Below are positions 33,142 through 41,288 of a stretch of DNA of 64,000 nucleotides, in pieces; position 1 is the stretch's first letter, and every line of letters begins with the position of its first letter. Where the stretch lies: contig NZ_JAGGOL010000036.1 in assembly GCF_018614525.1 (NCBI RefSeq), forward strand, positions 1-64,000. Reading direction: 5' to 3'. A model generated the notes under the pieces. That model saw only the letters and a program-made list of their open reading frames with translations, was not told the origin of the DNA and ran no database searches. The stretch is from Streptomyces sp. ISL-11. GTDB taxonomy: Bacteria > Actinomycetota > Actinomycetes > Streptomycetales > Streptomycetaceae. The translations under genes and the position numbers were made by a program.

Positions 33142-34089
33142 GTGTCCTCGGCAACAGCTGATCCCGTCGCGGCGGCAATCGTCAAGCTCGACCCTGCCAG
33201 TCGCCGCATCAAACGCTTCTCCGCGCTGACCACGATGACGCTGCCGCTCATCGGCACGCTCGCCGCGGTCTATTTCCTGTGGACCGGACAGTTCACGACG
33301 ACGGACATCGTCCTGTTCGTCGCGATGTATTTCGTCCACATGGGCGGCATCACCATCGGCTTCCACCGCTACCTCTCGCACAAGGCGTTCAAGACCTCGC
33401 GCTTCTTCGAGGGCGTCATGATGATCACCGGGTCCATGGGGGCCCAGGGTCCGCTCATGTTCTGGGTGACGACGCACCGCCGCCACCACCGGTTCAGCGA
33501 CCAGGAGGGCGACCCGCACTCCCCGAACCTGCACGGCTGGAGCATCAAGGCCCGGCTGCGCGGGCTGTGGTACGCGCACATGCCCTGGATGCTCAGCGAC
33601 GAGACGTCCAAGTGGACCGTCTTCGCCCCGGACGTCCTGCGCGACCGCCGGCTGATGTGGTACTCCCGCACGTACCCCATCTGGGTGCTCACGGGAGTGC
33701 TGATCCCCACCGTGATCGGCTTCGCGGTCGGCCAGACCCCGATGTCCGCGCTCACGGCCCTGGTCTTCGGCGGCTTCGCCCGGATCTTCGTGGCCAACCA
33801 GGCCGCCTGGTGCGTCGGTTCCATCTGCCACGCGATCGGCAGCCGTCCGTTCGACAACGACGACCGCAGCGCCAACAACTGGCCCGTCGCCGCCTTCACC
33901 TTCGGGGAGGGCCTGCAGAACAACCACCACGCGTTCCCCGGTTCGTACCGCCACGGCGTGACGTGGTGGGAGCCGGACCTGAGCGGCTGGGTGCTCTTCG
34001 GCCTGGGCAAGGCGCGCGTCGTGTGGGACCTGCGTGAGCCGGACCAGGCGACCATCGCCAGAAAACGGGCCATGAAGACCGCGGCCTAG
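33142..34089 (+). CDS. Membrane fatty-acyl desaturase/acetylenase (Delta9 type) with altered iron ligands
   Basis: 315-residue paralogue of the preceding desaturase. The first two boxes are intact: HRYLSH (75-80) and HRRHH (112-116). The third is QNNHH (259-263), in EGLQNNHHAFPG, where Delta9 enzymes have HNxHH. The Asn of the NSxxH ligand pair is Gly226 in CVGSICHAIG. Both positions correspond to di-iron ligands of SCD1 (H298 and N265), so the metal site is remodelled, perhaps for acetylenation. GTG 33142 has AAAAGGAG at the right distance; the frame extends upstream only to a TTG. It follows the first desaturase by 17 bp. Confidence 0.88.
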   Translation: MSSATADPVAAAIVKLDPASRRIKRFSALTTMTLPLIGTLAAVYFLWTGQFTTTDIVLFVAMYFVHMGGITIGFHRYLSHKAFKTSRFFEGVMMITGSMGAQGPLMFWVTTHRRHHRFSDQEGDPHSPNLHGWSIKARLRGLWYAHMPWMLSDETSKWTVFAPDVLRDRRLMWYSRTYPIWVLTGVLIPTVIGFAVGQTPMSALTALVFGGFARIFVANQAAWCVGSICHAIGSRPFDNDDRSANNWPVAAFTFGEGLQNNHHAFPGSYRHGVTWWEPDLSGWVLFGLGKARVVWDLREPDQATIARKRAMKTAA

Positions 34090-34105
34090 GCCGCCGCGGC
34101 CTTTT
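34088..34105 (+). terminator. Possible attenuator between desaturase and ACP genes
   Basis: AGGCCG-CCG-CGGCCT followed by TTT lies immediately after the second desaturase, overlapping the palindrome GCGGCCTAGGCCGC (34081-34094). It falls in the longest gap (75 bp) between the acyl-AMP ligase and the P450 gene and could lower downstream transcription. Confidence 0.35.
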
Positions 34106-34164
34106 GGTCACCCCTCCCGTAACACGTACCGAGAACGACATCCCGGCAGGAGCGTAAACCACAC

Positions 34165-34461
34165 ATGTTCGGACGTAAGAAGGAAGCCCAGCCGACCGGT
34201 CCGCTGACGGAGGAATCCCTCCGGCAGTGGCTGGTCGACCACCTGGCGAAGCGCATCGAGGTGTCGCCCTCCGACATCGACACCGCGAAGTCGTTCGAGG
34301 CGTACGGGCTCGACTCCCGTGTCGCCGTGCAGGTCTCCGGGTCGCTCGAGAAGATCGTCGAGCGCCGCCTGTCCCCGGGTCTGCTCTACGAGCACCAGAC
34401 CATCGACGACCTGAGCCGCTACCTGGCGAAGGAACTCCGGCTGTCCGACCGGACCGGCTGA
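34165..34461 (+). CDS. Acyl carrier protein of the polyyne pathway
   Basis: 98-residue carrier protein with a short basic N-terminal extension (MFGRKKEAQP). The phosphopantetheine serine is Ser51 in FEAYGLDSRVAVQVSG, where DSR replaces the usual DSL, as in FAAL-linked carriers. It sits between desaturase genes in the polyyne operon, so the growing enyne chain is presumably tethered here while the desaturases act. It differs clearly from the type II PKS carrier (23827-24111), which has GYNSL. ATG 34165 follows CAGGAGCG. Whether KAS III or the PKS can accept chains from it is the key open question. Confidence 0.9.
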   Translation: MFGRKKEAQPTGPLTEESLRQWLVDHLAKRIEVSPSDIDTAKSFEAYGLDSRVAVQVSGSLEKIVERRLSPGLLYEHQTIDDLSRYLAKELRLSDRTG

Positions 34462-34475
34462 AGGGATCAGTCACG

Positions 34476-35579
34476 ATGGCCGCGTACAATTTTCCGTCGT
34501 CTCCCGACGAACACTTCCAGGAATTCCTCCGCAAGTCGGAGAAGATCGAGGGCGAGCGCCTTCAGTCGGCCATCCCCCGGGACTACTTCGAGCCCCGGGT
34601 GGGCCGCGGACTCCTCGGCTTCGTCGTCAGCTGGGTGCTCTACATCGGGGCGATCGTCGGGATCGCCTTCGCACCGCACTGGTCGCTGTGGATCCCGCTG
34701 TGGATCGTCGCCGGCCTCGGCGGCTGGGGACTGCACTGCATCGCGCACGACTGCGGGCACGGCTCCTTCTCCCGGTCGCGCAAGTTCAACTTCGCCATCG
34801 GCCATGTGTCGCTGCTTCCGCTCATCTACCCCTTCCACGCCTGGCGACACGTACACAACCTGCACCACAGCCACACCAACAACCTTGAGCTGGACACCGA
34901 CTGGCGTCCGGTCCCGGCCGCGCTGTACGATCGGATGCCCTTCCACGAGAAGGTCATCTACCACGCGACGCGCACCTGGGCGTTCTGGGGCGGCACGATC
35001 AACTACTGGCGGGAGTCCGGCTTCCGGCCGAGCTACTTCCCCAAGAAGGAAGCGCGCCGCGACGTGCGCCGGTCGATGGCCTTCGTGCTGACCGTGTGCG
35101 TCCTGTACTTCGCGCCGCTGATCTACTTCACCGGCGTCACGGGCTTCCTGATCTACTTCGTCGCGCCGTGGCTCGCCACCCACGCGTGGTTCAGCGCGAC
35201 GACGCTGATGCACCACAGCTCCAGCGACATCCCGTACCTGACCAACGAGCACTGGACGCGCAACGCCAGCCGGCTGCTGGTGACGACCGACTTCGTGTAC
35301 CCCAAGTGGCTGCTGTTCCTCACGCACAACATCTCCATCCACACGGCACACCACGTCGCCCCGGTCGTCCCGTACTACAACCTGCGCAAGGCACAGCAGG
35401 CGCTGAAGGACGCGTACCCCGGCATGGTCCGCGAGGAGAAGGTCAAGGTCAGCCAGCTGGCCAAGATCATCCGACGGCTGCACTTCTACGACACCGAGTC
35501 CGGTTTCTACACCGACTTCGAACGTACGAAGATCGATCCGGCGAACGCCGAGCCGGTGCCGGTGAAGACCCCGTCATGA
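34476..35579 (+). CDS. Membrane fatty-acyl desaturase/acetylenase (Delta12/FAD2 type)
   Basis: 367-residue di-iron membrane desaturase of the Delta12/omega-6 class, distinct from the two Delta9-type enzymes. Histidine boxes are HDCGH (91-95), HNLHH (127-131) and a late HTAHH in NISIHTAHHVAP. Paired hydrophobic stretches precede the first box and lie between the second and third. ATG 34476 starts 14 bp after the ACP gene. In polyyne clusters one desaturase of this kind is regularly found with the Delta9-type ones; it would add a bond on the methyl side of an existing double bond or turn a double bond into a triple bond. Confidence 0.9.
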   Translation: MAAYNFPSSPDEHFQEFLRKSEKIEGERLQSAIPRDYFEPRVGRGLLGFVVSWVLYIGAIVGIAFAPHWSLWIPLWIVAGLGGWGLHCIAHDCGHGSFSRSRKFNFAIGHVSLLPLIYPFHAWRHVHNLHHSHTNNLELDTDWRPVPAALYDRMPFHEKVIYHATRTWAFWGGTINYWRESGFRPSYFPKKEARRDVRRSMAFVLTVCVLYFAPLIYFTGVTGFLIYFVAPWLATHAWFSATTLMHHSSSDIPYLTNEHWTRNASRLLVTTDFVYPKWLLFLTHNISIHTAHHVAPVVPYYNLRKAQQALKDAYPGMVREEKVKVSQLAKIIRRLHFYDTESGFYTDFERTKIDPANAEPVPVKTPS

Positions 35580-36436
35580 CCTCGATCGCACTGAGGAGGT
35601 TCGCCCACGCGGCGGTCGGCGCCCTGATACCGGGCGTCGGCGGCCGCTGGGCGACCGACGTCTTCTCCCGCACCCGCGCGCTGGGCACCGAACCCGACAA
35701 CGTCCTGCCGCTGGGCGCCCGCCGCTTCACCATCGAGGGCAACCCCGATGTGAGCGGCGGGTACCTGTGGGGCGACGACGGGCCGACCGCCCTGCTCGTC
35801 CACGGCTGGGGCGCCGACAGCACCAGCATGTACTCCCTCATCACCCCGCTGCGCGAACTCGGCTACCGGGTGGCGGCGTTCGACGCGCCGGCCCACGGGG
35901 TGTCCGAGGGCAAGCAGGCGACGATGACCCAGTACACGGCGGCCGTCCGGGCCGCCCTGGACTCCCTCGGCGGGGCCCGGGTGATCGTCGCCCACTCGCT
36001 GGGCTCCATCGCCGCGGTCGGCGCCGTGGCGCTGCGGCCCGAGGAGCCCGTCGACTGCGTCGCCCTGGTCGCGCCGACCTGCACCCTGACGGCCGTGCTG
36101 GAGAGCTGGTCGAAGGGCGAACTGCGGCTGGCCCGACCCATCGTCGACCGCATCTACCGCGAGCTGCACCGCCGCAACGGTGTACCCGTCAGCCACTGGG
36201 ACGTCGTGGGCCTCGGCCGCGACCTCGACATCCCCGTGCTGGCGATCCACGATCCCGACGACCCCGTCGTGCCGTTCTGCGAGGCCGAGAACGTCGTCGC
36301 CGGCCTGCGCGACGCACGGCTCCTGACGGCCCCCGGCCGGGGGCACATGGGCATCCTCATGTCGCCCGAAGTGAAAAGCGCCATCTCCGCGTTCGTCGCC
36401 GAACACGGAACAAGAACTGGAGAGACCATCCCGTGA
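35576..36436 (+). CDS. Alpha/beta hydrolase, probable chain-release thioesterase
   Basis: 286-residue alpha/beta hydrolase. The oxyanion region is LLVHGWGADSTSM, the nucleophile elbow VAHSLGS (Ser141, with Ala instead of the usual Gly before His), the acid HDPDDPVVP and the base GRGHMGIL. The start overlaps the desaturase stop, and its own stop overlaps the rubredoxin start, both as 4-bp overlaps. In bacterial polyyne cassettes a hydrolase at this position releases the finished acid from the carrier protein. If the chain is instead handed to another enzyme, this could be an editing hydrolase. Confidence 0.85.
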   Translation: MTSIALRRFAHAAVGALIPGVGGRWATDVFSRTRALGTEPDNVLPLGARRFTIEGNPDVSGGYLWGDDGPTALLVHGWGADSTSMYSLITPLRELGYRVAAFDAPAHGVSEGKQATMTQYTAAVRAALDSLGGARVIVAHSLGSIAAVGAVALRPEEPVDCVALVAPTCTLTAVLESWSKGELRLARPIVDRIYRELHRRNGVPVSHWDVVGLGRDLDIPVLAIHDPDDPVVPFCEAENVVAGLRDARLLTAPGRGHMGILMSPEVKSAISAFVAEHGTRTGETIP

Positions 36437-36615
36437 GCGAAGAAGCCGGGAAAAGGGCATGGATGTGCCTCGTGTGCGGCTGGGTCTACTACGAGGCACT
36501 GGGCCTGCCCGAGGAGGGCATCGCACCGGGCACGCCCTGGGAGGAGATACCGGATGACTGGGAGTGCCCGGACTGCGGCACCACCAAGGAGGACTTCGTC
36601 ATGGCTCCGCTGTAA
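36433..36615 (+). CDS. Rubredoxin
   Basis: 60-residue one-iron electron carrier. The Cys4 site is C12/C15 in WMCLVCGWVYYEA and C45/C48 in WECPDCGTTKED, with the conserved WEEIPDDW between. Rubredoxin genes are a constant part of bacterial polyyne cassettes, probably feeding electrons to the di-iron desaturases. The GTG start overlaps the hydrolase stop. It may also serve the P450 encoded next, which has no ferredoxin gene of its own. No rubredoxin reductase gene is visible in the window, so reduction must come from a shared enzyme. Confidence 0.95.
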   Translation: MSEEAGKRAWMCLVCGWVYYEALGLPEEGIAPGTPWEEIPDDWECPDCGTTKEDFVMAPL

Positions 36616-36667
36616 CGGCGGCGGGCTCCAGCGCGTACCACGTCCGGAATTTTCCAGAGGAGAGCAG

Positions 36668-37894
36668 ATGAGCACATCGGTGATGGACCCCGGCACGGCG
36701 ATGATGACGCTGATGACGCGGGAGGGCAAGCGTGACCCCTACCCCCTGTACGAGGCGTTGCGCTCGTACGGACCGCTGCTGCGGCTCGGTCCCGACCAGC
36801 TGGTGGTCACCGGCCACGCCGAGTGCTTCCGCGCGCTGCGCGAGCCCGGGCTGCTGTCGACCGACGGGCCGGTGCAGGACCGGATGATGCCCGGGTGGCG
36901 CGACCACTCCTCGTGGGTCTGGCTCGCCCAGAACATGCTCTTCAGCAACTCCCCGGACCACGAGCGCTACCGGCGCTTCTTCAGCGGCGCGTTCACCCCG
37001 CGGCGGATCGCCGAGATGCGGCCCGTGGTGGAGCGCCTGATCGACGAGCTGGTCGACCGGCTGGCGGAGCTGGGCGCGGACGGGCGGCCGGTGGACTTCA
37101 TGGCGGAGTTCGCCTTCCGGGTGCCCATGGCCGTGGTGGGCCACCTGATCGGCATCCCCAAGGAGGACTGGCCGGACTTCCGCGGCCCCGTCGGCGACAT
37201 CACCACCGCCCTGGAGCCGATCCGGGACCTGGCCCAGCTCGACCGGGGCGACGGCGGAATGGACTGGATGGCCGACTACTTCGCGGATCTGGTCGCCAAG
37301 CGCCGGGCGGACCCCACGGACGACCTGGTCAGCCAGATGACGCGGGCCCGGGACGAGGGCGGCGAGCTCAGCGAGGAGGAGCTGATCGCCAACTTCATGC
37401 TGCTCCTGGTCGCCGGCACGGAGGCGCCGATGGACCTCATCGGCAACGCGATGCGGCTCGCCGTCGAGCACCCCCAGCACGCCGACCGGCTGCGCGAGGA
37501 CCCGGAGCTGGCACCCGGCTTCATCGAGGAGACCCTGCGCTTCGACCCCGCCGCCCAGGCGCTGAACCGCATGGCCGCGACCGACCTGGACTTCTTCGGC
37601 GTGCCGCTCACCGCGGGGACGAAGGTCACCCTCCTGATCGCCGCCGGCAACCGCGACCTGCGCCGGTTCGCCGACCCGTTGACGTTCGACCCCTACCGCA
37701 GCGGCAACCACGCGCTGACCTTCAGCGGCGGTGCCCACTTCTGCCTGGGGGCGGCACTGGCCCGGATGATGGCCGAGCGGGCGATCCCCCAAGTCCTGCG
37801 CCGTTTCCCCGGGATCACGCTCGCGGGTGAGCCGACCTTCCGCGACCAGCTGGTCCAGCGCGGTTTCGACCAACTGCCCGTGAAGTGTGGCTGA
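36668..37894 (+). CDS. Cytochrome P450 of the polyyne operon
   Basis: 408-residue bacterial P450. The I-helix motif is LLVAGTEAPMD, the K-helix ExxR is FIEETLRFDP, and the heme loop is FSGGAHFCLGAALAR with Cys359 as ligand. The I-helix has the acid-Ala pattern shifted (AGTEAP instead of AGxDT), which may affect oxygen activation. GAGGAGAGCAG precedes ATG 36668, 52 bp after the rubredoxin gene. P450s in other polyyne clusters hydroxylate or isomerise the chain end. Here it could equally oxidise the aromatic product. Electron partners are not encoded nearby apart from the rubredoxin. Confidence 0.92.
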   Translation: MSTSVMDPGTAMMTLMTREGKRDPYPLYEALRSYGPLLRLGPDQLVVTGHAECFRALREPGLLSTDGPVQDRMMPGWRDHSSWVWLAQNMLFSNSPDHERYRRFFSGAFTPRRIAEMRPVVERLIDELVDRLAELGADGRPVDFMAEFAFRVPMAVVGHLIGIPKEDWPDFRGPVGDITTALEPIRDLAQLDRGDGGMDWMADYFADLVAKRRADPTDDLVSQMTRARDEGGELSEEELIANFMLLLVAGTEAPMDLIGNAMRLAVEHPQHADRLREDPELAPGFIEETLRFDPAAQALNRMAATDLDFFGVPLTAGTKVTLLIAAGNRDLRRFADPLTFDPYRSGNHALTFSGGAHFCLGAALARMMAERAIPQVLRRFPGITLAGEPTFRDQLVQRGFDQLPVKCG

Positions 37895-37980
37895 CGCCTC
37901 TCGGACAACTGCGGAGTGAGCCTCCGGAGAGCTGTATGCTCAGGTGAGTTGGAAAAGCCAACCCACTAACGAGGAGAGCG

Positions 37981-39384
37981 ATGACTCAGACTGCCGCTGC
38001 TCAAGCGGGCAGTGCGACGAAGCCCGGCTTTGCCTTGGTGTTCGCCGTCGTTGTAGCCGGGGTTGTGATGTCCAACCTCGACATGTTCATCGTCAACGTT
38101 GCCCTTCCCGACATCGGCGCACAGTTCTCCGGGTCCTCGCTGGCATCGCTGTCGTGGATCCTCAATGCCTACGCCGTGATCTTCGCCGCCCTGCTCATCC
38201 CGGCGGGCGGCCTCGCGGACCGCACCAGCCCCCGCCAGGCCTACCTGCTCGGCATCGCCGTCTTCACGGTCGCCTCCGCCGCCTGCGCGGTGGCACCGGG
38301 CGTATGGATCCTGGTCGCCGCCCGCGTCGTCCAGGCGGTCGGCGCGGCGATGCTCATCCCCGCGTCGCTGGGCATCCTGCTCGCCGCGGCCCCGCCCGAG
38401 AAGCGGGTGCCCGCGGTGCGCGCCTGGACCGCCATCAGCGGCCTGGCCGCGGCGCTCGGCCCGGTGGCCGGCGGTCTGCTGACCGAGCTCGACTGGCGCT
38501 GGGTCTTCCTGATCAACCTGCCCATCGGCCTGTTCGCCCTGCTCGTCGGCGCCCGCGCGCTGCCGCGCACACCCAAGCGCGCCACCACCGACAGGCTCGA
38601 CCTCGTCGGCGCCGCGCTGCTCACCCTCGGCATCGCCGTCGTGGCGCTCGGCCTGGTCAAGAGCGAGGACTGGGGCTGGATCTCCGTCGAGGTGCTCGGC
38701 TCGCTGGCGATCGGCGTGGTGCTGCTCGGCCTGTTCGTCCTGAGCTCGGCCCGCCACCCGTCCCCGATCCTGCCCCTGGACCTGCTGCGGATCCGCCCGG
38801 TGGGCCCCGCGACCCTCGCCAACCTCCTCTTCGCGGTGGCCTTCGGCGCGATGCTCCTGTCCTCGGTGCTCTGGTGCCAGCAGGTGTGGCACTGGTCCCC
38901 GCTGAAGACCGGCCTCGCCATCGCGCCCGGCCCGCTGATGGTCCCCTTCCTGGCCATGGGGGTCGGCCCGGTCATCCGGCGGTTCGGCTCCGGCGCGGTC
39001 TCCGCCACCGGGTCGGTGCTCTTCGGCGCCGGCATCGGCTGGTGGATCTACCGCCTGGACACCGCGCACGACTACGCCGGGGGACTGCTCCCCGGCATGC
39101 TCCTCACCGGAGTCGGTGTGGGCATGGTCGTACCGACCCTGGTCGGTGCCGCCGTGGCCGCGCTGCCGCCGCAGAGCTTCTCCACCGGCTCGGCGGTGGT
39201 GACCATGGCCCGTCAGGTCGGTTCGGTCCTGGGCGTGGCCCTGCTCGTCGCCTTCCTGGGCACCCCCGGTGACGGCGACCCCATCACTTCCTTCGACCAC
39301 GGCTGGGAGTTCACCCTCGCGTCGACCGCGGCGGCGGCGTTGGCGTGCGTCTTCATCCCCCGTCCCAAGAAGACGGCGGCCTGA
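37981..39384 (+). CDS. DHA2-family MFS exporter
   Basis: 467-residue drug exporter with 14 predicted membrane helices. Helix 1 has SNLDMFIVNVALPDIG, the loop motif A is GGLADRTSPRQAYLLG, and the antiporter motif C is GPVAGGLLTE. ATG 37981 has GAGGAGAG. The 86-bp gap after the P450 gene contains the inverted repeat GTTGG...CCAAC (37948-37962), a possible operator. It is the last gene of the rightward operon and ends at a strong hairpin. It probably exports the polyyne or hybrid product; the cluster has a second DHA2 pump at 15394. Confidence 0.9.
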   Translation: MTQTAAAQAGSATKPGFALVFAVVVAGVVMSNLDMFIVNVALPDIGAQFSGSSLASLSWILNAYAVIFAALLIPAGGLADRTSPRQAYLLGIAVFTVASAACAVAPGVWILVAARVVQAVGAAMLIPASLGILLAAAPPEKRVPAVRAWTAISGLAAALGPVAGGLLTELDWRWVFLINLPIGLFALLVGARALPRTPKRATTDRLDLVGAALLTLGIAVVALGLVKSEDWGWISVEVLGSLAIGVVLLGLFVLSSARHPSPILPLDLLRIRPVGPATLANLLFAVAFGAMLLSSVLWCQQVWHWSPLKTGLAIAPGPLMVPFLAMGVGPVIRRFGSGAVSATGSVLFGAGIGWWIYRLDTAHDYAGGLLPGMLLTGVGVGMVVPTLVGAAVAALPPQSFSTGSAVVTMARQVGSVLGVALLVAFLGTPGDGDPITSFDHGWEFTLASTAAAALACVFIPRPKKTAA

Positions 39385-39419
39385 CGCCCCGCACCCGGGG
39401 AGACTCCCGAGCCGGCCCT

Positions 39420-39467
39420 GCCGGGCGGTCGTATGCGGCGCCCCCCGTCCGCGTACGACCGCCCGGC
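39420..39467. terminator. Strong hairpin at the end of the polyyne operon
   Basis: 19-bp arms (GCCGGGCGGTCGTATGCGG and its complement with one G-T pair) with a 10-base loop, followed by CCTTTCGTCTT. It separates the exporter from the convergent secreted-protein gene and marks the right edge of the cluster. Confidence 0.85.
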
Positions 39468-39486
39468 CCTTTCGTCTTCTACCGGT

Positions 39487-40329
39487 TCACGACCGCGGCC
39501 GGGTCCGCCCGCGGTACGCGCGCAGGGCGAACGCGCCGCCCGCGAGCGTCAGCGCCGCGCCCGAGCCGCCGAGCACCAGGGGCGCCGGGGACTCGCTGTC
39601 CCGCGCCGCCGCGGTGGGCCGGTAGCCGCTGGAGAGGCCCTTCGTGTCGTACTCCGAGCCCGGCAACTTGTCCGCGTAGCGGGCGGTCACCAGCTTCTGG
39701 TACTCGGCGAGCGACACCTTGTCCTTGCCACCGAGCCCGGCGGTCGCCGCGTCGTTGAGCGGGGCGACGCTGTCGAGGGTGACCCGGTACCAGGCGCGGA
39801 TCTGCGGCTCGGCGAACACCGTGATGGCCGGCGTGGCCCTGCCGGCGAAGGTGAAGTCGCCGTCACCGTCACGCACGGCCGCCAGCCGCCATTCGCCGCC
39901 CCCGCCGGGGAGCACGAGCATGACGGTGGCCTGTTTGCCGTCGGCGCTGGTCACCAGGGACACCAGATAGGTGAGCCGCACCGCCTCCAGCAGGTCCGGC
40001 TTCGCCTTTCCGGCGACGAAATCGGGTGTGATCTCGTTCAGGGCGATCGGGTCCTGCGTGCTGAACGTCTGCTTCGGATCGCAGGGCCCGGCCTTGACGG
40101 GAGCCTTCTGCTCACCGGTCTTCCCACCGCTCTTGGCCATCATGGTGAGGAAGCGGCAGACCTTGTCCTTGACCGGGGCCGAGTGGAGCACCGTGAGGGC
40201 ACCCTGGTAGTCGGGGACGTCCTTGGGGCCGCCGGCGGCCTGTGCCGGTGCGCAGACGGCGGCCAGCAGTGCCGCCGCGCCGAGGGGCAGGCCGAGGAAC
40301 AGCTCGGGGGAGATTCGCGTGCCGCGCAT
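39487..40329 (-). CDS. Secreted, C-terminally anchored protein of unknown function
   Basis: 280-residue protein. A signal peptide (FLGLPLGAAALLAAVCAPAQA) is followed by an extracellular domain and a C-terminal hydrophobic helix (PLVLGGSGAALTLAGGAFAL) with a basic tail, a common Gram-positive membrane-anchor layout without a sortase motif. The middle resembles a DUF-type all-beta domain (VSLVTSADGKQATVMLVLPG); I do not recognise the family. It starts 11 bp after the papain-like protease gene and is co-transcribed with it, so the pair probably works together at the cell surface, for instance as enzyme and docking or substrate protein. Confidence 0.75.
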   Translation of the reverse strand: MRGTRISPELFLGLPLGAAALLAAVCAPAQAAGGPKDVPDYQGALTVLHSAPVKDKVCRFLTMMAKSGGKTGEQKAPVKAGPCDPKQTFSTQDPIALNEITPDFVAGKAKPDLLEAVRLTYLVSLVTSADGKQATVMLVLPGGGGEWRLAAVRDGDGDFTFAGRATPAITVFAEPQIRAWYRVTLDSVAPLNDAATAGLGGKDKVSLAEYQKLVTARYADKLPGSEYDTKGLSSGYRPTAAARDSESPAPLVLGGSGAALTLAGGAFALRAYRGRTRPRS

Positions 40330-40340
40330 GACCGCCTGCC

Positions 40341-40910
40341 TCAGCCTGTCTCGCCGATGCGGGAATGGGTCCAGCTGAACGAGCTGTTGTTGACGTACGC
40401 GTCGTAGTCCCACCACGTGTACGTGGCGGTGTCCGGCCAGGGGTCGCCGACCCCCACGGTCGACTGGTTCGGGTCGTAGCCGTAGACGACGTTCATGTGG
40501 CCGCCGCCGGACTTCCAGCCGATGCGGACGGCGACGGGCCGGATGCCCTCGATCTCCTGGCCGACCTCGTTGAAGGTGGCGGCGCGGCTGAGGCCCTGCC
40601 CGGTGCTGCGGAAGCCCATGTTGGACCAGGCGTTGGCCATGTCGTCGAGCGTGGCGGGCTGATTGTTGCAGCTCAGGCCGCTGTTCTTGGCCGCGAGGTC
40701 GCAGAAATCGGTCTGGCTGTACTGGGTGTGGCCGAAGTACCGCGCGATCGTCAGGCCGGAGGCGTCCCAGCACCACTGGGACTTCTCCTGCTTCAGCATG
40801 GTGATGCCGAGCCAGCGCTGCTCGGCCCGGGCCGGTGCCGCGGTGGCCGTCAGCAGGGCCGGGCCGGCCAGTGCCGCGGCCGCCGCTCCGGCGATGAGCT
40901 TGCGTCTCAT
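40341..40910 (-). CDS. Secreted papain-like cysteine protease
   Basis: 189-residue exported protein. After a signal peptide (AAAAALAGPALLTATAAPARA) the mature part starts QRWLGITMLKQEKSQWCWDASG, with the QxxxxxCWxAS nucleophile motif of C39/C70-type papain-like proteases. The His is in SGGGHMNVVYGYDP, and an Asn/Asp follows in GVGDPWPD. Two further Cys (DFCDL, LSCNN) may form a disulfide. ATG 40910 has GGGAGGAC before it. The pair with the anchored protein at 39487 is outside the biosynthetic cluster by orientation and terminator. Substrate unknown. Confidence 0.8.
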   Translation of the reverse strand: MRRKLIAGAAAAALAGPALLTATAAPARAEQRWLGITMLKQEKSQWCWDASGLTIARYFGHTQYSQTDFCDLAAKNSGLSCNNQPATLDDMANAWSNMGFRSTGQGLSRAATFNEVGQEIEGIRPVAVRIGWKSGGGHMNVVYGYDPNQSTVGVGDPWPDTATYTWWDYDAYVNNSSFSWTHSRIGETG

Positions 40911-41288
40911 GACGTCCTCCCTGGACCCGCGCCGCGCCGGCCGCGACGGGGTGAGTTCTCTCGGGGGATGGAGACCGATGACTTGCCGGATCCGCCGGGC
41001 GGCAAGCGATACGCGCGTCTCGCGCTCGATCGGGCCGGGCGAACCGTGGCCGGCCCGTGCCCCGGCCCGGAGGTGATTCCCTGTCGCCGGGCGCGATGTC
41101 AGCACAGCATCATGCGTCAACCTCGGGCAGAGGGCGCGGAGATGATTCACCCCAATGAGCGCACGGTGTGCACCAATGATGGCGATCTGGGCGACTTGTG
41201 ACTTTCATTCCGTGTATTGACATGCGACCCGGTGATCCTTAATGCTCATTCCACTAGCTGACTAGTTAATTAGCAAGCAAGGTGGGTC
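40911..41288. promoter_or_regulatory. Divergent spacer with AT-rich operator for the YtrA-type ABC operon
   Basis: 378 bp without a gene. Near the ABC gene is CTAGCTGACTAGTTAATTAG (41254-41273), an AT-rich patch of overlapping inverted CTAG/TTAA repeats in otherwise GC-rich DNA, resembling operators of YtrA-subfamily GntR regulators. The cognate regulator is the last gene of the same operon (43299-43685). Confidence 0.45.

Noticed and set aside
33142..34089. Desaturase with altered ligands as a pseudogene
   Set aside because: The frame is intact, two histidine boxes and the rest of box 3 are conserved, and it lies in a tight operon with a good ribosome-binding site, so specialisation is more likely than decay.
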